Both the position numbers and the translations under genes were made by a program. From Hydractinia symbiolongicarpus (lineage: Eukaryota; Cnidaria; Hydrozoa; Anthoathecata; Hydractiniidae): 60,000 nucleotides of DNA. Below the pieces are notes generated by a model. It saw only the letters and a program-made list of their open reading frames with translations, had not been told where the DNA came from and ran no database searches. The first letter of the stretch is position 1. Each line of letters opens with the position of its first letter. The DNA is taken from contig NC_079885.1 in assembly GCF_029227915.1 (NCBI RefSeq), forward strand, positions 21,031,001-21,091,000, given 5' to 3'. Of this stretch, positions 1 to 11,269 are shown one piece after another.

Positions 1-304
1 TTCAAGTAAATAACACAGAAGATTTGTTCTGAATTCTTATAATATTGGAAAACTGTAAACAATGGATATATATCTGGTATAATCCACAAAGTTGTGTTTC
101 ATAAGAGGAACTAAGAAGGTGAAAAAAATCAATCAAAATAACTTGTATTTTGATGTCACCCTGGTACCTATGATGAATATTCAAGTAAATAACACAGAAG
201 ATTTGTTCTGAATCCTTATAATATTGGAAAACTGTAAACAATGGATATATATCTGGTATAATCCACAAAGTTGGTGAAAAAAATCAATCAAAATAACTTG
301 TGAA
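1..304. repeat. Tandem duplication, about 180 bp unit
   Basis: The sequence from 1 to about 95 recurs at 181 to about 273 almost unchanged (one substitution). The second copy is shortened because two internal blocks are missing, and a third partial start (ATTCAAGTAAAT) appears at about 304. No coding sense was recognised; the short ORFs here are by-products of the duplication. It may be the edge of a longer array to the left of the window. Confidence 0.85.
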
Positions 305-369
305 TATTCAAGTAAATCATAGAAATGATTTTCACGTAAAACATATACAGATCGAAACAAGAATTGCAT

Positions 370-1380
370 GTTAAAAAACGTTCTGTTACAGACTGTAAAC
401 TAACAAAATGTCATGTCAACTTATGGATATGAGTAGGATTTGTATATATGTTGCTTTTTATATGAGAATCTTCATAATTGGCTTATAGTTACTAAAACTT
501 TCTTAAAGATTTTACAGTATTAAAATATTTTTTAAACATAGTTGACAGGGACATGTAAGGGTAAATAATATGAGACATCTTAAATGTTTTGATGTTATTT
601 TTCTAATTTCTAACTCTTTTCTGGCTTAATAAACTGCCTTTCTCTTGTGGGAATTTCATAGCATTAAAATTAATGCTTAATAGAAATTGGTGCAAAACTA
701 CACCAGTAACCCTAATGCTAAACTGTATTAACTTCATGAAGAGGTGATTACTATATACTTTTTGTACACGTTTATTATATGTTGCGATCTTACACTGTAA
801 GTCTAACTGGAAATCTTTCATTCTTTTATATGCTGGTTTTCTTTGTGCATTTGCAGGTTGTTACCACAGACTATAATTTTCAAAACAATATTTCTACGTT
901 GCACTACTGTTGACTATCTATTCCTAAAATTGTCTTGTAATGTAATTTTTTGTTGTATTGTTAGTTATTAGACTTATTGCATGTTTTGAAATGAAGCAAA
1001 TCCCCAACTTATTACTTGTACTCGTATTATGTGCGCAAAACGAAAAAAGATGCTAAGATACTTAATACCAATATGTGATTCAAAGAAATTATGGAAACGC
1101 TAACCCTGTTTCAAATCGAATTTGCTAACCAGACGCATTTTCCATCCGCATGTTTTAACAAGGATAAAGTGGTAAAACTACGGGGGTTACTGTTATTTGT
1201 TTGGCTATAAAGAAACTTTCGTTTCTAATCTAGAAGGATTCTTAATAACTAAAAACCTTACTTTTGGGAAAATTTTAGTTCCTTTTACAGCAAAAACACA
1301 AAACGGCCGATTTACCTCGTACAACACCACAACCCTTGACATTACTTTGCCAAAAAATCTATGAAATTTTGCCTAACCAG
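370..1380. other. Gene-free AT-rich stretch
   Basis: No exon, RNA gene or recognisable repeat was found, apart from the transposon terminus that begins just to the right. Part of it may be the interior of the element whose right end lies at 1,404; no matching left end is visible. Confidence 0.4.
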
Positions 1381-1387
1381 AAAAAAA

Positions 1388-1404
1388 TCCTAGATCCGCC
1401 CCTG
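1388..1404. repeat. Right terminus of a CAGGGGCGGATC-type DNA transposon
   Basis: Read outward, the sequence ends CCTAGATCCGCCCCTG. This is the reverse complement of the left end of the element at 6,253, which begins CAGGGGCGGATCTAGG. The coding sense of the non-LTR fragment at 1,405-2,206 stops exactly here, so this element appears to have inserted into, or replaced part of, that retrotransposon. Its left end is not visible. Confidence 0.7.
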
Positions 1405-2206
1405 ACATGTTTGTCAATTAGGAAGTCACATTTTTCATAAAATGCATCAAAAGAGCTACTAGCATCACATTTTTCTAGCGCTAGAATTTTATTCCAATCA
1501 ACACTACGAAAATCCTGTTTAAAACTTTCTTCGTCCAAAAGAAACCATTTTCTGGTATAGACGGTTTCATGTTTTTTAAATGAATAATTAAAATCATTGA
1601 GCAAAAGAAATTGGGGAAGGTGATCAGATAAACCCACCATTAAATTTCCAGAAATACTTTGGTAGCGGGTTGGTGAAATAAATATTCGAGTGGTGTGTTA
1701 TTCTAGTAGGAAGTGAGATATGTGGCAAAATTTGATAAGACCCTAATAAGTCCAGAAAATTGGCATGCGAAGTAAATGCGTTGGATTTAAAAATATTGAT
1801 ATTGAAGTCACCGAGTAATAATTTTGTTTTCTTTTGAAATTTTAAAAAGCAAATGAGCTAAGTAATTGTCATTAAAATCATCTATATCCATAGAGGGATG
1901 CTTGTAAATACAACCTACAATAATATTAGTTTTAGATTTAAAAATAATTTCTAAAAATGTCGAGTAAAGTTTTACAGTACATGATGTTCTCCAAGTCACG
2001 GCGTACTTATTACAGATATATAGTCCAGTTCCACCAGCAGCGGATTTAGAAGGTGTATGAAAAAATATATAATATGGAAGATTAATGTTAGAGTTTGGAC
2101 AGTCAGAGAGCCTTGTTTTGCTAATGCCAATAACACTAAACTGATAATCCAAAGAGGGCGCAAAATTCGTCAAAATATTTATTAATAGCATTATTATTAA
2201 TAGCAT
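1405..2206 (-). mobile_element. Non-LTR retrotransposon fragment (AP-endonuclease region)
   Basis: Minus-strand reading in shifting frames gives an endonuclease/exonuclease/phosphatase domain of a CR1-like retrotransposon. Near 2,050-1,890 it reads AGGTGLYI and then IIVGCIYKHPSMD. Near 1,810 it reads LLGDFNIN, and near 1,690 LPTRIT. At 1,640-1,405 follow SDHLPQFL and the linker ending LIDKH. The order and spacing match the family, but there are frame breaks and no reverse transcriptase follows, because the sequence is cut at 1,404 by the transposon terminus. It is a dead copy. Confidence 0.8.
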
Positions 2207-2229
2207 TACTCTAATTTTTGAGCATTAAT

Positions 2230-5120
2230 TAAAAATAACTGGTAACTGTAAATTGAGACAGTCCGCGTACTTCAGCTTCAGGGTCAGTTGTTGTTTACAT
2301 CGTAAAGACAGGGTGCTCTTACGTCTTCTTCGACGGGATACGATAAATCCAATAATTACAATGTCATTAACAAGCAAGTTTATTCTAGGCTATGTTCCCA
2401 CAGCTACAGCGACGACTGTCGATAAAGTTTCAGAAATTGAAGATAATATGCATTACTATATTGCAAGAAAGTCTCAACATGCTGATGTCAGCAGCGCTGA
2501 TTACTTCACTAAACAATACTCGTAATTGGATCATCTAAAAACAGGGGTAAAAAACTAAAAATGGCTGCATGATGTAAGCAAGCAATAAAGTAGAACGGAG
2601 GGAATAAAAAGCATAAATGTAATTAAGGCTCGCCTGCAGCGAGGTAACATTCATGGGAAAAACAGCTGATTCATCCTATGCTTAGCCTCTATATAATCAC
2701 ATATATTACCTTCAAGACATTTTGAAACAGGGTGATAAGAAGATTTGAAGGAAATTACCAATTACTAAAGAAAACTGTTTTTAGCACTTTCTAAAAAATG
2801 ATGGTATTTTTAAATTGTCGTTATACTACACTTTTATATTTTCTGCCTATAACTGAAAGGGGGCGTTTACAACCTACTTTAAATAGGGAAATTTTACGAC
2901 ATTTGGTTGTTTTTTCAAAAACTTTGTCTTGTTTCGGTTAACAAAAATTTGTCCTCCTAGATTTTAAAAAATTCTGGTTTTAAAAGCCATGTTTCACTTT
3001 TACATTTCCAAATCAAAACTCAGAATTAAATTGACACAAACGTATGTTATAAAAACGTTATAAAAGGAACAAAATGGCAGCAATAAATTTTTGCTTGCAT
3101 CAGCACAATTTCTGTGACGTCATCAGAAGCTTGACATTTGTCAAAAATGCCACTATTTGCTGAAAATTAAAGATAATTAACTCCTATATATACGGAGGTG
3201 TGGCACTCGATGGCTAAAATATGCTGATATCAGCAGCAAATATCTGAGAATCATAAATAATTAAGTGATAAAGTACAAGAGCTAAATATATTATTTTTAT
3301 GTAGCTAGCTGCACAAAAGATTTTTCAAGGCATTCTGTCATTTTAAATAAAAATAGATAGCTAGTTATTTGGACCTCCCATAACAGTGAACAGTCAAGAA
3401 TTGAGTAGCTATATAGTTAGATAGGTATGCAAGGCAAGTATGTTGGTAAACATGTTTTCACGACAAACTGAAACCTATATTTCATAAATAAATTTCTGCA
3501 TATGCTCAGGTTTCTTTTATCGAACGGGAACCTATTTTTCATAAATAATTTGGTAGATTTTCAGGTTTATTTTATGAAATAACAAAATTTGGGGAAGTAT
3601 AGCCAGAAGTAATATTCACTTGAAGCAGGAAGACCTAAAGTCTCCAGGTTAAGACTTAGTAAGCGTAAACTGTTTCACACGCAGTACACTTAATGTAATG
3701 TGTCACAAATCCAGTGAAACGGTTATAGCATTAAAGGCATAATACCTTTTTCATAAATCAACATTCACAGGACTAATGATAAAGATAAAGCTTATTGTTA
3801 CTTCTGCAAAGCAAATACAGTTGTTTAGCATTTTTCATTTTGCGTAATAAGTTCCTGTGGATATTCAAAAATTAATTGTGAGTCGCACCAGGCTGAGCAA
3901 TTAGTGCAAGTAAATGTGTTGCAGATACAGGTGGACAAAAAATAACTTTCTAACTACTTTGTATTTATACGGCATAAAATTTAGATTATGTATTTGGCAC
4001 CATGCTTTAGAAGCCCATTCCTACTTTCTTTGAGCTGGATAAGGTATTTGGTCCTAAGCCTGTACCACATCTTATCTGTTTGAATTATTTTGAATTCTGA
4101 GAATCACTTTGAATGTTTTCTGTACACATGGCTTGTCAAAATTGATATGCTGTCAAAAACATCTTATCAGCGTCTCCAAAAATGGCTAAATTCAAGAACT
4201 CAGAAACAATGATAGTAGTAAAAAAAATTTTTGGGTTCATTTCATCAAACTGGTAATACATGTAATACTAAGTTTCAAGTCATTATTTCAATTTTTACTG
4301 AAGTAATAGGACTTTTACTTAGTATAGTTTTAGCATAGTTTTTCATACCGCTGACACCAAAATGGCTGCAGGGACTAATCGGTTTGAAATTAATATATAA
4401 TATTTTAATAACAACCTTTTTTTCTTTATGTGTTTTAATTTTACCGCAAAAGCTGTATAGATTATGTATTAACATTAGGATAAGGATGAAAAAGTTACTG
4501 TGGGACATGGGTTTTAAACCTTGAAAATTTCCAGCGAGAAATTTGAAAACTAATGAATGACAAAATCGCAAAAGTTTATCTTCAAATTTTTAATTTTTGT
4601 TAATGTAAAAGTAATTCACATGAATAAAGTTTCTGATGCTTTTTATGAAGAAATCTTCCATATTAGCCATATGGGGTAACTTGATGAACAATGCATTTTC
4701 CTGCAGGTGTTCTCAGACTTTTAACCCAGCTAAAAAGCTCAGCCTTGTCCTTTCATACTTAGTCTAGCTAGCTATAGCGAAATAGTTTATTATTCAAACT
4801 TGACCTATTTTACTGAGTATTAAGTAATAAATGCTAGTTTAATCCTAAATCTAACTATAGGGTTGCTAAGCTACCTGTAAGAACAACATCAAACAACATC
4901 GAGGCTGTTCTCTTTTGTAAACAAACCCAGTGGTATTTTTGTAATAAGTACCAAATTTTATGTGTGCATTTCTTGCGCTACCAAGGTGCCCTGTACATAA
5001 ATCCTAAAAATTTATGTCATTGGCTCACTCTTTACGAATGACACCACGTAACAAAGGAAAACCATGCTTTGCAATTTCCCGTAACCTATACCGAGATTTG
5101 ATTGTGATATATATCAGAAT
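2230..5120. other. Gene-free AT-rich stretch
   Basis: No convincing exon was seen on either strand. It contains patches that look like dispersed repeats: a segment near 3,060-3,100 resembles one near 13,590-13,630, and a segment near 3,820 carries the TATTTTGCG-AATAAG signature also seen near 12,100 and 16,160. Confidence 0.4.
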
Positions 5121-5129
5121 TAATTGTCT

Positions 5130-5580
5130 TTAAATTACTTTTGTTCTAGAGCGAATTTTTGCATTCTGTTTAAAGTTTATGAAAACTAAATAAAAGTTAC
5201 TTAACATATTTTCCGGTCTTTATGTGAACCGCATAAAAAAGTGCCTGAAAATCCGGTTTTTTTAATTTTCGGGTATAAACCGACAAAATTGGGAAATCGG
5301 ATTAATCACGTGTACAAATTATGCAAAATGATTCTTCCTTATAAAACAAAGTTGTGTTGCAATTTTCAAGTTCTAAAGATAAACCTAATAGGAGTTATTA
5401 AATTTTCCCCATTATTAGGATTTCATAGAGATTTTTAGGTGTAGTTTCGAGTAATGGCAAATATCAAGACCACTGCAAGGTACGGGACCTAAAAATTTAG
5501 CATACAGGTGTCTAATAGATAAATATTGAAACTCAGTTAGTTTCATAGCCACAAAACATTGCAGTAAGGAGTTAATAAAA
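5130..5580 (+). repeat. Dispersed repeat, copy A (paired with 13,660-14,070)
   Basis: This segment is collinear with 13,660-14,070 in the same orientation. Shared blocks, in order, are CATTCTGTTTAAAGTT, ATTGGGAAATCGGATTAA, a TTCATAGA-TTTTTAGG block and AAACTCAGT-AGT-TCATA, with substitutions and small indels between them. No ORF is conserved between the copies, so it is probably a non-autonomous element or part of one. Confidence 0.75.
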
Positions 5581-5599
5581 AAAAGCCGTCAGGACCGAA

Positions 5600-6247
5600 T
5601 AGGGTTAAGGCAAGTTCTGTTTAGCTGCAAATTAATGACAAATTAGGGTTTTGAAAAGTTTTTTTAAAATCCAGGAATTTTTACAAACGAATCTTGGAAA
5701 AATGTTTTGTAAATTTTTCAGGTCGCCTTGAGATTTCTCGAGAAACTTTAGGTTGAGTTGTAAAATTTAAGAGCTGCTTTATTAACAAAAAATAGAGTTT
5801 TACAATCCAAGAGCTGATTCCAATAGGCTTACCAACAACCAAACAATAGTTAATATTTTATCAGCTAGTTACTAGTATAGTTGTAGTTAGGTAGTAGCTA
5901 GTAGCTTGCTAAAGCTGCGTAGCTCTGACTAAAAAAGGGGGAAAGGTCAGTAACAAAGGTGAGCTAGCTAGCCAGCACACCTTCTGACTTTTTTTAAAGC
6001 TAACTAGCTAACAAAAAAAAATAATACTTTGTGCTATCTCAATCTATATGTTCTTCTATCTTCCAACAGGACTTTTAACGATTCCGCCTTGTATAGTGCA
6101 GCGACGGAAGGCAATAGATATAAAATGGAGTAATGTTTACAAAGACTCCGTTTACACTGGAGCACTTAAATGACTTAAAGAAAGTATCTGGATTCAAACG
6201 AAAACGTAATAGTTAAATAGCGGATATGTTTAATTCGTTATCTGTTT
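5600..6247. other. Gene-free stretch rich in TAGCTAGC
   Basis: No gene is seen. The segment 5,860-6,010 is dense in AGCTAG/TAGCTA words, a simple-sequence flavour that recurs throughout the window (for example 14,923-14,942). Confidence 0.4.
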
Positions 6248-6566
6248 ACAGTCAGGGGCGGATCTAGGATTTCTGATGTAGCCCGTCATAAAATGTACTT
6301 ATATTAGTGACACGCGAAGGCCCACCATGGTTGGGCCTAAGGGTCCAGAAAATTTTTAAACATTGGAGGATCCTAGATTGTCTGAAAACAACATTCCCGC
6401 ATCTAAATTGTAAATTATTTGGAAAATAAAATAGCTATTTGTCATTCATACAGCATAAAACGAAAATCGTTACCGTGTCATCTTATCAACAATGTTGTTT
6501 GGTTGCTTGTCTTTCTTGCTGAGTTTCTATTGTTATATATGAAGCCTATGAACTAAAGAAACAAGA

Positions 6567-7623
6567 TTATCTCATATAATTTATAGATGTTAATAGGCCG
6601 TTTCGCTCAATATCAGAGCTCATCAGCATGCCTAGGATAACAAAAAATGTCATCCAGACATGGACAGCCAAATAAAAAAGAAGTAAAGAATTAAGATAAC
6701 AAGATACAATGATGAGGAAAAAATAGAGAAAAAGTCTGTAATATGCAACATCAGTTACATCAAAATTTTGTGGAAGGGAATCAACTATTTTTGATGTTAT
6801 GACTGATTTATTATTGTTTGGAAAAAAATTAGGTTCATGGCTAGTACTATTTTGTAAAAGATTACTAAAAACATTAGATACAGAAGAAGTAGAAGGATTT
6901 AAAATGTTGCTTGAAGGTGTATTATTAGTACCTTTTATTATTGCTTGGGGATCCTGACTTGATGTAGGCAATTGCTGAGGAAGAGATACCTTTGGTAAAA
7001 TAAGCTTATTCTTGGTGACAGGTTTAAAATCAATTTTCTTTTGAAAGAATCCAGAAACATTGGTAGACATACATTTCTTCTTAAATAGAGGCTTATAAAT
7101 TAATTTCTTAGAAGTAAATAAAAGTGGCACATAGTGATTATGTTTAAAAGTAAGATCTGAAATGAGATAACCTTCATAACAAAACAAAATATGGAAGCAA
7201 GTTTCATCAACCTTTGGCACACGTGGAAAAACCTTTTTATTGAATATTTCTTTGTATTTGAGAGGACCACAATCAGGATAATAACACATAATATTTCTGC
7301 GAATTATAGAAGACAATGACAAAACAAAGAGAAAACCAGACCACTGGTTCATGTTTTTCAAACAAAAAGTAGCCTCAGCTTTGACAAGTTCAGCAGCCTT
7401 AAAATTAGTATCAACAGCAGCATGAGATACTGACATTGCTAAAATATTTGATGGACTTAAAGATGGATATTTGTCAACAAATAAATTGGGGTGAGAACTA
7501 TAATACTCAGAATTGACAAAAAGTTCAATGCAAGCAAGTAGCTTTAACTGTTGCGTCAAACTATTATCACCTACCAGACATAAGGATATGGAGCTAAACA
7601 AGCAATTTCCAGATGATTCGGAC
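6567..7623 (-). CDS. OTU-like cysteine protease (transposon-borne), main exon
   Basis: The exon opens after a good acceptor (TTTTTCACTGTTTAG at 7,638-7,624). It immediately encodes SESSGNCLFSSIS, the Asp/Gly-Asn-Cys-Leu-Phe catalytic-cysteine motif of OTU-family deubiquitinases. About 150 residues later NHYVPLL supplies the catalytic histidine motif. The part between (ELFVNSEYYSSHPNL and so on) resembles the OTU/vertnin-like domains of animal mobile elements. A preceding exon probably ends at donor 7,942 (GAG/GTAAGA); in the frame that joins to GNCLF it reads a short Ser-rich stretch preceded by a stop, so the true 5' end is unclear. There is no in-frame ATG before GNCLF in this exon. After the OTU part comes a Ser/Asn/Pro-rich linker and a hydrophobic tail that overlaps the hammerhead sequence, so the last 60 or so codons may not be coding. 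Function on a real substrate is unproven. Confidence 0.6.
6596..6669 (-). ncRNA. Type III hammerhead ribozyme candidate
   Basis: On the minus strand all conserved core elements are present and correctly placed. The cleavage triplet GUC lies at 6,665-6,663. CUGAUGA is at 6,626-6,620 and GAAA at 6,604-6,601. Stem III pairs GGCUGU (6,669-6,664) with ACGGCC (6,601-6,596), six pairs including one G-U. Stem I pairs CAUGUC (6,662-6,657) with GGCAUG (6,632-6,627), then a small internal loop and GGAU/AUCC (6,655-6,652 with 6,638-6,635). Stem II is GCUC/GAGC (6,619-6,616 with 6,608-6,605) with a 7-nt loop. Stem III is the open stem, making this a type III layout. The position is downstream of the OTU domain on the same strand. 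Activity is inferred from structure only. Confidence 0.75.
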
Positions 7624-8217
7624 CTAAACAGTGAAAAATAAATAAATATTTCTTAGAGAAATTAAAGAGAATTCACTCCTCAGAGCAAAGACACTAAGTT
7701 TTAACATTTTGAGAAGAATCAAAACTATTATTAATTCCACACACACATGCCAGCTAGCTACCATAGATACGGTTGCTAGCTCTCCAAGAGTAATAATCAA
7801 AACAAAAACCACGAATACATGTAACTAGCTAGCTAGCCATAAGTAGTTCATGGTGATGACATAGTGATGTACACTTAATTACTATGGTAACAAATGGTCA
7901 GCAATAATCAGAAATGGAAATTACAGAAAATAAAATCTTACCTCAATGCAACACAATTCTTGGAAGAAACTGATGCAGGAAGATATGAAGATGAAGACTA
8001 GCGTGAGCATTTTGGCTTTTGCAGGGTATTGATTTTTAGCCAATCACAACTTAAGAAAACTTCTGTAATGACCAATTAAATCCTGCCGGTGTTATTCTCC
8101 TGCAAACCCGGCACTCTAGACCAATAAGAGTTAAGAATAACCTCATTGTTCCGTCAAAAACCTGCAGAACAAAGTCTATATTTTTCTATCCACCATTAAA
8201 GATTAGGTCTAGCCATC

Positions 8218-8330
8218 TTTGCGCCCTGTCTTCGCAACGAAAATGAAGCTGATGCCATCACGCGCGCCACCGCCACCACCGCGCGACCATACACACGGCA
8301 GCAGCAGCGGCGGCAATATTATTAATTTTT
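8218..8330. other. CpG-rich patch at the head of the OTU element
   Basis: Within otherwise AT-rich DNA this segment is rich in CG, GCC and GCAGC words. It lies upstream (in minus-strand sense) of the OTU gene and just inside the right TIR. It could be the promoter/5' region of that transposon gene. The short plus-strand ORF across it (Pro-rich) is probably a composition artefact. Confidence 0.35.
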
Positions 8331-8484
8331 ATATTGATGAGCGCTCAAATGAATACATTATTACACGCCCCAAATATTACTGGTTAGTACTAAATATTTG
8401 AAAATTAGATAAACTATACTTGTTATTTTTAAACCCCGTCCTTTGACCCATTTGACGGGGTTTGGATCCGCCCCTGACAGTCGT

Positions 8485-9000
8485 ATACCAAAACGTATAG
8501 CTCTCTAAAATATCGCTATCCTAACTGAACTTATTCGGATTTATGTGTTTTTTTGTCAGTTTACAATAGAAAATCCGATAAAAAAATCGGATAAAAACTT
8601 TTACGAAAACGTTTTTTTTTTGTTTTTAACGTTTTTGTTCTGAATTCTTATCAATTCGCAAAATCTTGTTTACACACAATCTGTATAAATTTCTATTTTT
8701 AGTTAGTTGACTCACGAATCCGTATAAATTTGCTCCAGCGTAAAAGCAGTGGTAAATTCGTTTTTTTTGCGTTCGAATTTTTGTCGTTTGATGCTTTTCC
8801 CGGTGTTTTTTTTTTTAAAAAAATAAGTATTGATATATATGAAGACATTTTGAGGGTTAAGGCAAAACGGTTAGCTTATTTTTAAAACAAAATGACGAAA
8901 TAATTACAACTCAATAAGAAAAACATTATTTAACTTCATTCAAAGTACTTTACATTAGTACATTACATATAAAAGTTAAATCAACGTCTCCGACACCACA
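8485..9000. other. Gene-free stretch
   Basis: AT-rich with long A and T runs (8,606-8,630, 8,760-8,825). Nothing coding is seen. Confidence 0.4.
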
Positions 9001-9002
9001 GC

Positions 9003-9073
9003 GGTTTATGGTGTAATGGTTAGCACTCTGGACTTTGAATCCAGCGATCCGAGTTGAAATCTCGGTAGAACCT
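9003..9073 (+). pseudogene. tRNA-Gln(TTG)-like sequence, probably a pseudogene
   Basis: The A-box region, D arm and anticodon arm (CTGGA-CTTTGAA-TCCAG, anticodon TTG) are those of a eukaryotic tRNA-Gln. The 3' half has a T stem CCGAG/CTCGG and acceptor strand TAGAACC followed by T. Two features look damaged. The 5' acceptor strand is one base short, which misaligns pairing with the 3' strand. The T loop/B box has G where a nearly invariant C is expected (TTGAAAT instead of TTCAAAT), which should weaken transcription. A T-rich run follows about 50 bases downstream. It may be a decayed gene or a tRNA-derived fragment. Confidence 0.7.
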
Positions 9074-9074
9074 A

Positions 9075-10775
9075 ATATTTTTATTGTGAGTTTTTTGTAA
9101 TAAAATAATAAATCTGATTATTTTTTTTCTTTTTACAATTTCGCATTACGTCCACATTTCAAAAGTGTTATTTTTGCTAACAGCTGTGCATTATCGAACA
9201 AAAGCTAACCTGGTACGCGTATACAATTCTCCGCAGTGAGAATATATTTCCGTAATTTGAACAAATTAAAAGTCAACATGAAACTTCTTTAAAGCAATTT
9301 TTTGCAACATACCGTATAATATTTAATTTTATTTCGGCAAAAAGTTGCGGTGAAGTTTTTTTTATTCGTGATTTTTCACGCTGATCTACTTATAAAATTT
9401 TAAGTGGGAAATTTTCAGACAATATCTACTTTCAAAGTTGGCTTAAGAACTTAACTACTTAACTAACACAAAAAATCATTCACTTAGACTAGTTCATTAA
9501 GCCCTTCCTTGATGATTTTAAGAAAACGCCTCCAAAAAATCTCAAATTCTAAAAACATTTCCTATCCCTTGCTAGACCCGAACAACCGCACAATTAACTG
9601 CATAGCTTCGCCCATTACAACCGTTTTAACCGTTTTTAAGTAGCTTTCACAACGCATGTTAAACCACCTATGAATGCGATGTCAAGACTATCTAAATGTA
9701 AATTCAACAGACATGGCCTTTAGGGAACGAGAACAAGCGACAGGTAGTGTGATTTTATGCACGTTTTTTAGACATTCTTGACAGCCGAAATACCGCAAAG
9801 ACTCGGTGCTGCCTACCAACGTGTAACAATAGCAACAAAACAAAATGATATAAACCACATTAGGAAGATATTAAAGGTTTAGAGTGATAAAGATAATATC
9901 AGTATAACGCGAGTTGAATTTCTTTACATCCACATTCTGTGAGCATTACATTTTATTTTGGATTATGTGTTGCAAAAGTTCAACTTGCATGTATTTTTAT
10001 TCATTCCAACTATCAAATCACTGTATTTCAAAACGCGTCTTAGAAAACAGTGCATACGTATTAAAAAAGGTAAGAACGCCCTACCTGGTAGCAAAATTGG
10101 TATTTCGTAAATCCTTGTTCGCATGTTAGTATTAAGGGACTAAGTTACTCTGCAAGAATCTGAAAGGAAGCTGCGGCTTAGCCAATATTACGCGAGACAG
10201 ACATCGGTTAACAATATATAAACTAGACGGTAGCGTGCGGATAAATCAATGGATCCGCCCGTCCTTTATATATTGCAGTTTTTGTGTACACAGTGGGCTA
10301 TAAAATCATGCAGAGACTGAGAGTATACGCCTATTATTAATATAGATCGCTGTTGAAGGCAGGTTAAGCGCTTAAGAGGAAGTAAAGCAAATCAGTCTAT
10401 ACAATTTCAGTGAAGCGCTTGCAGTGATAAATGTTCCATACTTTGAACTTCCGCATAAGCGGTCAAGTGCAGCTAAGCTGATACCAGAATGCAAACCAGC
10501 ATAATCAATAAAACCTTAGGGAATTACGCAACCCCATGTCAACCTCCCCCAATTAAATATGGGTTAACTATCACAGGCTAGTTATTCTAGACTGCTACAA
10601 ACAACCAATTCTACGAATCTTTCATTCTTCCCACCAAGGTAATCAGATCGACGACCAGGCGTACTAATCAGTCTATATATTGTCCAGCCAAAAAACAGCT
10701 GCTTGAACACCTGCTTGAAATGTATGTCAGTATATATGTGTAGTTATTTTTGAATGAAGGGTCATATTATTGTGC
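9075..10775. other. Gene-free stretch
   Basis: No exon could be defended. Around 10,252-10,262 there is a truncated GGATCCGCCC word resembling the CAGGGGCGGATC-type transposon end, without its outer bases. Confidence 0.35.
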
Positions 10776-10779
10776 AGTT

Positions 10780-11265
10780 GTTGACCGATTTAGCGGGTGT
10801 ATGATCTACTACTTTACACCAACAACCCTCAAAATTGATAATCTTGCAGAGAGATTTTTACCAACTACGGCACCTCCAGAGACATAAGCATAGAGCCTCA
10901 ATTTGCATCTAAACTATTCACACAGTTTCTTGAAGACTGGGAAGTAACGCATCGACTCTCATCAGCACACTACCCAAAATTTAATGCAAGAACTGAGCAT
11001 GGTGTCAAATCCGCTAAATGGATTGTCTTTGATAATGTTGCTGCAGATCGTTCTTTGAATAGTGACAAAGTAGCGAAAGCCGCATTGCCCACAACTTCAA
11101 CCTGAGTCCTGCCCAACAGCTCATCGCCAAATGCAGGACCATATGTCTGATCTTCCAAAGTATTATCGTCTCCACAAAGAATGAATCAGATCCCGTCAAC
11201 AACTAGAGCAAGCTGTCTGTAGACGAAATAAACAACAAGATGTGTTATCCAAGAACCTGTATTTT
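10780..11265 (+). mobile_element. Ty3-type LTR retrotransposon integrase remnant
   Basis: Plus-strand reading across frame breaks gives an integrase core and C-terminal part. It starts VVDRFSGCMIYYFTP (10,783 on) with the family TTLKI continuation. QFASKLFTQFLEDWEVTHR then leads to SSAHYPKFNARTEHGVKSAK, the Asn/Glu-containing catalytic segment. NLSPAQQLI follows and then PKYYRLHKE before a Gln/Arg-rich tail. The order is that of metazoan Ty3 integrases. There are stops (after the expected IS-DGGPQF position and after LHKE), so it is inactive. No protease or reverse transcriptase was seen upstream. Confidence 0.75.
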
Positions 11266-11269
11266 ATGT

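Larger units (their letters stand above)
6253..8476 (-). mobile_element. DNA transposon with CAGGGGCGGATC TIRs carrying an OTU-like gene
   Basis: The element starts CAGGGGCGGATC at 6,253 and ends GATCCGCCCCTG at 8,476, a perfect 12-bp terminal inverted repeat. It is flanked on both sides by ACAGT (6,248-6,252 and 8,477-8,481), a likely 5-bp target duplication. Inside, on the minus strand, is an intron-containing gene for an OTU-like protease (6,567 to about 7,990) followed by a hammerhead-like RNA fold (6,596-6,669). No transposase was found, so this is either a non-autonomous element with a captured gene or one whose transposase is not recognisable. The TIR sequence resembles hAT-type ends, but a 5-bp duplication does not suit hAT (8 bp); the superfamily is left open. 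Another end of this type lies at 1,388-1,404. Confidence 0.75.

Noticed and set aside
8219-8401. Pro-rich plus-strand ORF
   Set aside because: Explained by the CpG-rich patch within the OTU element; opposite strand to the gene it would accompany.
9690-9822. Minus-strand open stretch with a Cys-x2-Cys pair (RYFGCQECLK)
   Set aside because: Too short, no splice sites that extend it, and no confident family match.
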